From the NCBI RefSeq assembly GCF_026913015.1, contig NZ_JAPTYD010000022.1:1-61581 (forward strand): 61,581 bases of DNA, given 5' to 3'. Below the pieces are notes generated by a model. That model searched no databases, was not told where the DNA came from, and was given only the letters and a program-made list of their open reading frames with translations. Below are positions 55,594-61,581 of this stretch, piece by piece (the stretch's first letter is position 1; every line of letters starts with the position of its first letter). The position numbers and the translations under genes were made by a program. Origin of the DNA: Paracoccus benzoatiresistens. GTDB taxonomy: Bacteria > Pseudomonadota > Alphaproteobacteria > Rhodobacterales > Rhodobacteraceae.

Positions 55594-56279
55594 GCGCGGC
55601 CCTCCAGCCGGTCCAGCAGCGCCTGCGCGGCGGCCTGTTCGATGCTGCGTTTGGTACCCGCGCCCCTGGCCTGGGCTTCGCGCCCGTCGGCCAGCCGCGC
55701 GGTGATCAGGAAGACCGGCGCATGGTCGGGTCCGCTGCGTTCGGTCTGTTCATAAAGGGGGGGCGGCATGCCGTTGGCCTGGGCCCATTCCTGCAGCGCG
55801 GTCTTGGCGTCGCGGGGATCGTCGTCCAGCGTCGCCAGCCGCCCGGCCCACAACTGCAGCACGATCCGGCGCGCGGCGTCGAAGCCGGCGTCCAGATAGA
55901 CGGCGGCCAGCACCGCCTCCATCGCGTCGGCCAGCAGGGCATCCTTGCGCCGGCCGCCCGACATCATCTCGGACCGGCCGAGCTTCAGCACCTCGCCCAG
56001 GCCGATGTCGCGGGCGATGGCGGCGCAGGTCTCGCCCCGGACCAGCGCGTTGTAGCGCGGCGCAAGCTGGCCCTCGCTGGCGGACTTGTCGGCGTCGAAC
56101 AGCGCCTCGGCCATGACCAGGCCGAGGACGCGGTCGCCCAGGAACTCCAGCCGCTGGTTGTCGGGCCGCGTGGCGGTCGCGATCGAGCCATGCGTCAGCG
56201 CGCGCACCAGAAGCTCGGGGCGCGCGAAGTCGTGTCCCAGGCGGGCCATGAAGGCGCGGATGTCGGCGCCCGGCTTCAC
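55590..56279 (-). CDS. rnc: Ribonuclease III
   Basis: Double-strand RNA endonuclease for rRNA and mRNA processing. 229 residues. The signature [13 protein letters not shown] at 43-55 holds catalytic acids; a second acidic cluster is in [13 protein letters not shown]. The C-terminal dsRNA-binding domain ends in [15 protein letters not shown]. It overlaps lepB upstream and era downstream. Confidence 0.98.
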   Translation of the reverse strand: MKPGADIRAFMARLGHDFARPELLVRALTHGSIATATRPDNQRLEFLGDRVLGLVMAEALFDADKSASEGQLAPRYNALVRGETCAAIARDIGLGEVLKLGRSEMMSGGRRKDALLADAMEAVLAAVYLDAGFDAARRIVLQLWAGRLATLDDDPRDAKTALQEWAQANGMPPPLYEQTERSGPDHAPVFLITARLADGREAQARGAGTKRSIEQAAAQALLDRLEGRA

Positions 56280-57070
56280 TCCACCGCCTTGAAGAAACGG
56301 TCGGCCCGCCAGGTCCAGAAATAGAGAAGCGAGCGCCCGGCCGAGGAGAACATGATCCGGTCCGCGCGGCCGATCAGGTATTCGGCCGGCACGAAGCCCA
56401 GCCCGCCGATTTCCTGCGGGAAGCGCGAATCCTCGGAATTGTCGCGGTTGTCGCCCATGAAGAAATACTGGCCCTCGGGCACGGTGAAGGTCGGCGTGTC
56501 ATCGGCGAAGGAGCCATCCTGGATGTTCAGGATGTCGTGGCTGCGGCCATTGGGAAGCGTTTCGGTGAAGCGCTCGCTGACGCATTCGGCGCCCTCCGGG
56601 ATCGGGTCGTTCACGCAGCGCGGGATCAGGCCTTGCGGGCCCTGCTGTTCCTTGACTTCGACGAACTCGCCCGCGGGGGTGATCGGCACTTCCTGGCCGT
56701 TGATCCACAGCCGGCCGCCGCGCATCTGGATGGTGTCGCCGGGCAGGCCGATCAGCCGCTTGATGAAATCGACGCCGCGCGTGGGGTGGCGGAATACGAC
56801 CACGTCCCCGCGCTCGGGTTCGGACGCAAGGATCCGGCCCGAGATCGGGCACAGGGCGAAGGGGCAGGAATACTGCGAATAGCCATAGGCCATCTTGTTG
56901 ACGAACAGGAAGTCGCCGATCAGCAGCGTGTCCTTCATCGATCCCGAGGGGATCCAGAAGGGCTGGAAGAACAGCGTGCGGAAGATGCCCGCGATGACCA
57001 GCGCCCAGAAGATGGTCTTCACCGTCTCCCAGATGCCTTCCTTCTTCTTGCCCGCCGTGCTGTCGGCCAT
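56276..57070 (-). CDS. lepB: Signal peptidase I
   Basis: Inner-membrane serine protease that removes signal peptides of Sec and Tat substrates. 264 residues. One membrane segment (about 19-36) precedes the catalytic Ser44 in PSGSM, and Lys104 lies in [12 protein letters not shown]. The [11 protein letters not shown] box is near 213-223. Start at the ATG at 57070, after AAGGA; upstream frame is out-of-family. Confidence 0.97.
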   Translation of the reverse strand: MADSTAGKKKEGIWETVKTIFWALVIAGIFRTLFFQPFWIPSGSMKDTLLIGDFLFVNKMAYGYSQYSCPFALCPISGRILASEPERGDVVVFRHPTRGVDFIKRLIGLPGDTIQMRGGRLWINGQEVPITPAGEFVEVKEQQGPQGLIPRCVNDPIPEGAECVSERFTETLPNGRSHDILNIQDGSFADDTPTFTVPEGQYFFMGDNRDNSEDSRFPQEIGGLGFVPAEYLIGRADRIMFSSAGRSLLYFWTWRADRFFKAVE

Positions 57071-57141
57071 GGTGTCGTCCTTCGTCAAGCGCGGGCGCAG
57101 CGCCGCATTGCCGCGTTCTAGGCCACCGGCGGGCGGCAAAG

Positions 57142-57552
57142 TCAAGGTTGGGGCGCGTTTGGCCGGGCCTCGATCACCACGAAAGCCTGCGCCCAGGGGT
57201 GATCGTCGGTCAAGGTGACGTGAACGACAGCGTGGTGGCCGGCGGGCGTCATCGCCGCCAGCCGGTCGGCGGCCCATCCGGTCAGATGCATCGCCGGCTG
57301 GCCCGAAGGCAGGTTGCTGACCGCCATGTCGCGCCAGCTGATGCCCATGGCAAGCCCGGTGCCAAGCGCCTTGGAACAGGCCTCCTTCGCGGCCCATCGC
57401 TTGGCCAGCGTTCCCGCCTCATCCTTGCGGCGGGCGGCCTTGGCAAGCTCGGTGGGCGTGAAGACGCGATGACGGAAGCGGTCGCCAAAGCGGTCCAGGG
57501 TGCCCGCGATGCGGTCGATATTGGCAAGGTCGGTGCCGACGCCCAGGATCAT
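57142..57552 (-). CDS. acpS: Holo-[acyl-carrier-protein] synthase
   Basis: Transfers the phosphopantetheine arm to acyl carrier protein. 136 residues. The metal-binding [11 protein letters not shown] at 4-14 and [12 protein letters not shown] near 51-62 are the two AcpS motifs. The ATG at 57552 overlaps the upstream gene's stop by four bases. Confidence 0.96.
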   Translation of the reverse strand: MILGVGTDLANIDRIAGTLDRFGDRFRHRVFTPTELAKAARRKDEAGTLAKRWAAKEACSKALGTGLAMGISWRDMAVSNLPSGQPAMHLTGWAADRLAAMTPAGHHAVVHVTLTDDHPWAQAFVVIEARPNAPQP

Positions 57553-57989
57553 GGCTGGTCCTGCACGGTGATGTCGCCCGTCTGCTGGTTTATGGACAGG
57601 GACAACTGGAACCACCCGGCTTCGGGATTTCCGGGCAGGTAATGCTGCGCGGGCATCGTCAGCGTCAGGCCTTTTTGCGGATCATAGCTGGCCCGTCGTT
57701 TCGCGAAGTCGAGGTCGTAGAAGCCGATCCCCCGGTCCGACTGGATCACGCGGCACTGGCGATAGCCGACCTCGTCCCGCGGCGGGCTGATCACCAGCAG
57801 CTTCAAGGCACCACCCGCCGGCTCGACCATGTCCAGCACGGCAATGCGCACCTGCCCTTCGGCATAGGAGGCGGTATTCGCCTCCCACGGCTCGGCAATG
57901 CTTTCGGCGGGCGCGTTGTCGCAGGGCAGCACCTGCTGGGCTGCGGCAGGGGCTGCCAGCACCGACAGGACAAGGGCGTGGCGGATCAT
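57549..57989 (-). CDS. Conserved exported protein of unknown function between pdxJ and acpS
   Basis: A 146-residue protein with a short signal peptide ([18 protein letters not shown]) and two cysteines in the mature part (positions about 23 and 79), which could form a disulfide. The rest looks beta-rich. I do not recognise a named family. Overlaps of four bases on both sides lock it between pdxJ and acpS, suggesting long-term retention of the position. Confidence 0.85.
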   Translation of the reverse strand: MIRHALVLSVLAAPAAAQQVLPCDNAPAESIAEPWEANTASYAEGQVRIAVLDMVEPAGGALKLLVISPPRDEVGYRQCRVIQSDRGIGFYDLDFAKRRASYDPQKGLTLTMPAQHYLPGNPEAGWFQLSLSINQQTGDITVQDQP

Positions 57990-58720
57990 GCCCGGGCCTC
58001 GTCCATCCTGCGGCGCATTTCCCGGATCGCCTCGCCCAAGCCGGTAAAGACCGATTCGGCGATCAGGAAATGGCCGATGTTCAGTTCCTTGACCTGCGGG
58101 ATGGCGGCGATCGGGCCGACGGTGTCGAAGGTCAGCCCGTGGCCCGCATGGACCTCCAGCCCCAGGCTGTCGGCCAGGCGGGAGCCCTCGACCAGCCCGG
58201 CCAGTTCGGCGTCGCGTTCGGTGTGACGGCCTTCGGTATCCAGGTCGCAATAGGCGCCGGTGTGCAGTTCCACCACTGCCGCGCCGATGCGGGCCGCGGC
58301 CTCGATCTGGGCGGGGGCATGGCCGATGAACAGGGACACGCGGCAGCCCGCCTCGCGCAGGGGGGCGATGTAGTCGGCCAGCATCGCCTGATTTCCCGCC
58401 ACGTCCAGGCCGCCCTCGGTGGTGCGCTCCTCCCGTTTCTCGGGGACAAGGCAGACCGCATGGGGACGGTGGCGCAGGGCGATGGCCTGCATTTCCGCTG
58501 TGGCGGCCATTTCCAGGTTCAGGGGCAGCGTCAGGTTTGCCATCAGCGCATCGATGTCGGCATCGCTGATATGGCGGCGATCTTCGCGCAGATGGGCGGT
58601 GATGCCGTCGGCGCCCGCACCTTCCGCGATGCGGGCGGCGCGCAGGGGATCGGGCCAGGGCGTGCCGCGCGCGTTGCGGATGGTTGCGACGTGATCGATG
58701 TTGACGCCAAGACGCAGCAT
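57986..58720 (-). CDS. pdxJ: Pyridoxine 5-prime-phosphate synthase
   Basis: Last ring-forming step of vitamin B6 synthesis. 244 residues as a TIM barrel: [16 protein letters not shown] at 3-18, [14 protein letters not shown] near 44-57, ELHTGAYCD and the C-terminal [14 protein letters not shown]. The ATG at 58720 starts the conserved block; upstream frame is out-of-family. It begins the pdxJ-hyp-acpS-lepB-rnc-era run. Confidence 0.97.
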   Translation of the reverse strand: MLRLGVNIDHVATIRNARGTPWPDPLRAARIAEGAGADGITAHLREDRRHISDADIDALMANLTLPLNLEMAATAEMQAIALRHRPHAVCLVPEKREERTTEGGLDVAGNQAMLADYIAPLREAGCRVSLFIGHAPAQIEAAARIGAAVVELHTGAYCDLDTEGRHTERDAELAGLVEGSRLADSLGLEVHAGHGLTFDTVGPIAAIPQVKELNIGHFLIAESVFTGLGEAIREMRRRMDEARA

Positions 58721-58748
58721 GGTTCCCCCGAAACAGTTTCGCGGCACT

Positions 58749-59576
58749 CTAGCGAGGCGCGGGCATGGGTGCCAGTTCCGTCGCGACCGACCACCAGCCA
58801 TGCTGTTTCAACACATTGGCGGCAATGCGGGCGTGGTCGGCCCTGTCGAAAAGCCCGAAGCAGGTCGCCCCCGACCCGGACATGCGCGCGAAGGCGGCGC
58901 CATTGGCCCGCAAGGCCTCCAGCACCTGCCCGATCACCGGGGCGATGGACAGGGCCGCGGGTTCCAGATCGTTGCGCGTCTGGCCAAGCCAGTTCGCCAG
59001 ATCGGCAAGACCGTCAAAGCGCGGGATGGGGGGCAGGCCCGGATTGTCCCGCCGCTCCATCGCGGCGAAGACCCGGGGGGTCGAGACCGCGACGCCCGGA
59101 TTGACCAGCACCAGCGGGATGGCGGGCAGCGGCGGCAGCGGGGTGACGACCTCTCCCACCCCCTGCATCCGGGCGGGGCCTGAGGAAAGGCAGACCGGCA
59201 CATCAGCGCCCAGCAGTTCCGGGTTTCCAGGCAGCGCGTGACCCATGCGGGCCAGCCCCCGCAGCACCGCCGCCGCATCGGCCGAACCGCCGCCGATGCC
59301 GGAGGCAACCGGCAGGTTCTTGGTCAGCGTGATCGCGGCCCGTCCTCCGGCCAGCCGCGCCGCGCGCAGGCACAGGTTGTCGTCTTCCGCCGACAGGCCC
59401 GGTGCGAACGGTCCCTCGATCCGCAAGGACAGGGGGCCGGGCTTTAGCGTCACCACATCCCCTGCGCCCGCAAAACCCACCAGCGAGTCCAGCAGGTGAT
59501 AGCCGTCGGCGCGGCGTCCGGTGACGTGCAGCGCAAGGTTCAGCTTGGCTGGCGCGGCTTCGATGACAGCGGGCAT
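58749..59576 (-). CDS. ispE: 4-diphosphocytidyl-2-C-methyl-D-erythritol kinase
   Basis: GHMP kinase of the MEP isoprenoid pathway. 275 residues. [19 protein letters not shown] is near 9-27, the ATP loop [14 protein letters not shown] near 89-102, and [11 protein letters not shown] near the end. It lies three bases downstream of the TPR gene and 28 bases upstream of pdxJ. Confidence 0.96.
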   Translation of the reverse strand: MPAVIEAAPAKLNLALHVTGRRADGYHLLDSLVGFAGAGDVVTLKPGPLSLRIEGPFAPGLSAEDDNLCLRAARLAGGRAAITLTKNLPVASGIGGGSADAAAVLRGLARMGHALPGNPELLGADVPVCLSSGPARMQGVGEVVTPLPPLPAIPLVLVNPGVAVSTPRVFAAMERRDNPGLPPIPRFDGLADLANWLGQTRNDLEPAALSIAPVIGQVLEALRANGAAFARMSGSGATCFGLFDRADHARIAANVLKQHGWWSVATELAPMPAPR

Positions 59577-59579
59577 CGC

Positions 59580-61439
59580 CTAGTTCGCGGCGGCCTGCGG
59601 CGTGGGCACGGGGGTTTCGGGCTGGCCCGCCGCCGCTTCCTCGGCCAGGACGGCGTCCAGGCCACGATCCAGCTTGGCGCGGATCCGGTCGGGATCGACA
59701 TCGTCGGTCTCGGTCGGGTCAAGCGACAGGGCGCGCTGCCACTGGATCTCGGCCTCGCGGAAGCGGCCGACCTTCCAGTAGATGTCGCCCAGATGATCGT
59801 TGACCAGCGGGTCCTGAGACATGGTCAGGATGGCGGCCTCCATGGGCGCAACCGCTTCCTGATAACGGCCGAGCCGGTAATAGGCCCAAGCCAGCGAATC
59901 GAGGATATAGCCATCATCGGGCGACAGCTCGACCGCCTTCTGGATCAGTTCCAGGGCGCGGTCCAGGTTCTCGTTCCGGTCGATCCAGCTATAGCCCAGA
60001 TAGTTCAGCAGGCTGGCCTGGTCCGGGCGGATTTCGATGGCGGCCAGGAAATCGGCCTCGGCCCTGTCGAACTGCCTGGACCGTTCCAGGGCGATGCCGC
60101 GGGCGTAAAGCGGGAACCAGCGCGCATCGGCGGGCGCGTCCTCCAGCAGCGCCAGGGCCTTGTCATAGGCGGGCACGGCCTGGGCGAATTTTTCCTGTTG
60201 GCGCAGCAGGTCGCCAAGCGCGATCCAGGCCTGCGGCAGATCGGGATAGGCGGCGGTCAGCGACAGGGCAGCCTTTTCCGCCTCGTCGGTCCGGTCGGCG
60301 CTCGACAGGCTGTCGATGCGCGCCAGTTCGGCAACGGGGCGCATCTGTCCCATCCGGCGCAGGGCGTCGAATTCGGGTTCCGCCAGGTCGAACTGCTGGC
60401 GTTCCTGCAGGATCTGGGCGACCATCAGCCGCGCCTCGGCGGTGTCGGGCGACAGCCAGGCCGCCAGCCGGGCATGGATCAGCGACAAGGGCTCGGGATC
60501 CGCGCTGGACGCCAGGGCCGAGGCAAAGGTCAGGAAGACCTGCGCGATGCCGTCGGCGGGCGTCCGGACCACGTCGAAGGCCACCGGCTGGCCGGACTTC
60601 AGCTTGTCGCGAAGCGCCAGAAGCTGCGGCTCGGCCTCGACGCCGGGAAGCGCCTCGATCATGGCCACGGCCTCGTCGCGGCGTTCCAGTTGGGCGAGGA
60701 TCTGGCCGCGGGCGGCAAATCCCAGGATATGGGCGCCGGTCGCCTCGTCGGCCAGCAGCGCCTCTGCCCCCTCGTAATCGCCGACCAGGGCGCGCGCCAT
60801 GGCCAGGTGATAGTTCACCATCGGCCCCACGCCTTCCAGCCGGGACAGGCGCTCGAATTCAGCCAGGGCCTCCGAGGCCTTGCCCGCACCCAGCAGGCCC
60901 CAGCCCCGCAGCATGCCGGCCAGCAGGTCGGATTCGGATTCCACGTCGGTGGGCGTTCCCACATCGGCCAGCAATCCGTCCCAATTGCCCGCATGGACCA
61001 GATCGGCGCGGTGGATCAGGCGCGACAGCTCGGTCGGCTCTCCGTCGCCGCCGATGCGGTTGGCAAGCTGGACGGCACGGTCGATCTCCCCGGCGGAAAT
61101 CAGGGCGACCAGGGCGCTGTCCTGCAGGAAACGGTCGCCGGGATCATGGGCGACGGCCTGGACGAAAAAGCGCGCTGCGGCCTGGAAGTCGTTCTCGACC
61201 GTCGCCATGCGCGCGGCCAGGAACGGCCCTGCAAGGCCGAAGGTCAGCGGCGCCGGATCGGCCTTGGGCGCGGCGGGCGCAGGCGCGGTAGCCGCGGGTG
61301 CCGCGGCGGGCGCATCACCCTCGGGGCGCGGCTCGGGCCGGTCCTGGGCGCTGGCAGGCAGCGACAGCGACACCAGAAGCGCGGCGATCAGGGGCAGATT
61401 CGGACGGGTCAGGGTCAAGGGTTCTATCCCGGAGATCAC
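59580..61439 (-). CDS. Exported tetratricopeptide-repeat protein
   Basis: A 619-residue protein with a signal peptide (cleavage near SLPASAQ, residue 32), an Ala/Pro-rich linker to about 65, and many TPR-type helix pairs to about 570. Typical repeats with Ala at 8 and 20 and Pro near 32 are clear around residues 390-560. It likely scaffolds periplasmic or membrane assemblies. The C-terminal tail is acidic then Pro-rich. It sits between the ETF-QO gene and ispE. Confidence 0.88.
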   Translation of the reverse strand: MISGIEPLTLTRPNLPLIAALLVSLSLPASAQDRPEPRPEGDAPAAAPAATAPAPAAPKADPAPLTFGLAGPFLAARMATVENDFQAAARFFVQAVAHDPGDRFLQDSALVALISAGEIDRAVQLANRIGGDGEPTELSRLIHRADLVHAGNWDGLLADVGTPTDVESESDLLAGMLRGWGLLGAGKASEALAEFERLSRLEGVGPMVNYHLAMARALVGDYEGAEALLADEATGAHILGFAARGQILAQLERRDEAVAMIEALPGVEAEPQLLALRDKLKSGQPVAFDVVRTPADGIAQVFLTFASALASSADPEPLSLIHARLAAWLSPDTAEARLMVAQILQERQQFDLAEPEFDALRRMGQMRPVAELARIDSLSSADRTDEAEKAALSLTAAYPDLPQAWIALGDLLRQQEKFAQAVPAYDKALALLEDAPADARWFPLYARGIALERSRQFDRAEADFLAAIEIRPDQASLLNYLGYSWIDRNENLDRALELIQKAVELSPDDGYILDSLAWAYYRLGRYQEAVAPMEAAILTMSQDPLVNDHLGDIYWKVGRFREAEIQWQRALSLDPTETDDVDPDRIRAKLDRGLDAVLAEEAAAGQPETPVPTPQAAAN

Positions 61440-61504
61440 AAAATCGTTGCGCCGACCCTAGCGCGACACCGGACACGGGGCAACGCCGGTGCCCGGCGAT
61501 CTCA

Positions 61505-61581
61505 TCACATATTCGGGTAATTTGGCCCGTCGCCGCCCTGGGGGGTGGTCCAGGTGATGTTCTGGGAGGGGTCCTTGATGT
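61505..61581 (-). CDS. Electron transfer flavoprotein-ubiquinone oxidoreductase, C-terminus
   Basis: Only the last 25 codons are in the window. They read IKDPSQNITWTTPQGGDGPN then YPNM and stop. This is the very conserved end of ETF-QO, following its iron-sulfur cysteines. The enzyme passes electrons from ETF to ubiquinone and would serve dehydrogenases such as the one at 50 kb. The gene continues beyond the right edge. Confidence 0.88.
   Translation of the reverse strand, partial: IKDPSQNITWTTPQGGDGPNYPNM

Overview
The window is an ordinary-looking chromosomal stretch of a high-G+C alphaproteobacterium, most likely a Rhodobacteraceae member close to Paracoccus. I infer this from the gene content and local order: a YlxR domain fused to an L7Ae-like domain between nusA and infB, an argH / small lipoprotein / lysA run, a phaA-phaB pair together with a long acyl-CoA dehydrogenase of the methylsuccinyl-CoA type, and the ispE-pdxJ-acpS-lepB-rnc-era-recO series. 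No rRNA, tRNA, CRISPR array, phage or insertion sequence was found.

Layout. Positions 1-6.6 kb: a family-61 glycosyltransferase, then the transcription/translation operon rimP-nusA-ylxR/L7Ae-infB, with a visible promoter, a terminator-like leader hairpin and a strong end terminator. 6.6-9.8 kb (minus): an almost empty spacer holding a 42-residue small protein gene, then mutT, argJ and a periplasmic parvulin, divergent from secA (9.97-12.7 kb). 12.7-14.7 kb (minus): fmt and two peptide deformylases, one of which has lost its metal and catalytic residues. 14.8-17.6 kb (plus): a PatB-type aminotransferase, an L,D-transpeptidase and accA. 17.6-19.2 kb: an OxyR-like regulator without the peroxidatic cysteine, divergent from a DUF465 protein. 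19.3-26.3 kb: plsC-ftsX-ftsE, a zinc-ribbon membrane protein, a TIGR02302 membrane protein and lysA. 26.3-29.9 kb: an LptM-like lipoprotein, argH, a TlpA-like thioredoxin, tag and an EAL-domain protein. 30-32 kb: phaA and phaB for polyhydroxybutyrate.

32-38.5 kb: DUF465, a TrmN6-like methyltransferase, DUF2007, a polyprenyl diphosphate synthase, an ammonium transporter without glnK, and a bifunctional penicillin-binding protein. 38.5-45.1 kb is the most accessory-looking part: a low-G+C leader and an RTX-type secreted protein, the mlaC/mlaA pair on the other strand, then the ABC and membrane-fusion subunits of a type I secretion system. 45.2-49.9 kb (minus): TauE-like permease, dapE, GNAT, rnr. 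50-52.2 kb: methylsuccinyl-CoA dehydrogenase and a META-domain lipoprotein. 52.2-61.6 kb (minus): a dense run from the ETF-ubiquinone oxidoreductase C-terminus through a TPR protein, ispE, pdxJ, a conserved exported protein, acpS, lepB, rnc, era, DUF1491, rarD and a VOC protein to recO.

Points that stand out are the RTX/type I secretion locus split by mla genes, the degenerate deformylase, the OxyR homologue missing its redox cysteine, the 42-residue gene with its own ribosome site and terminator, and a dispersed GC-rich hairpin repeat present three times, once inside a reading frame.
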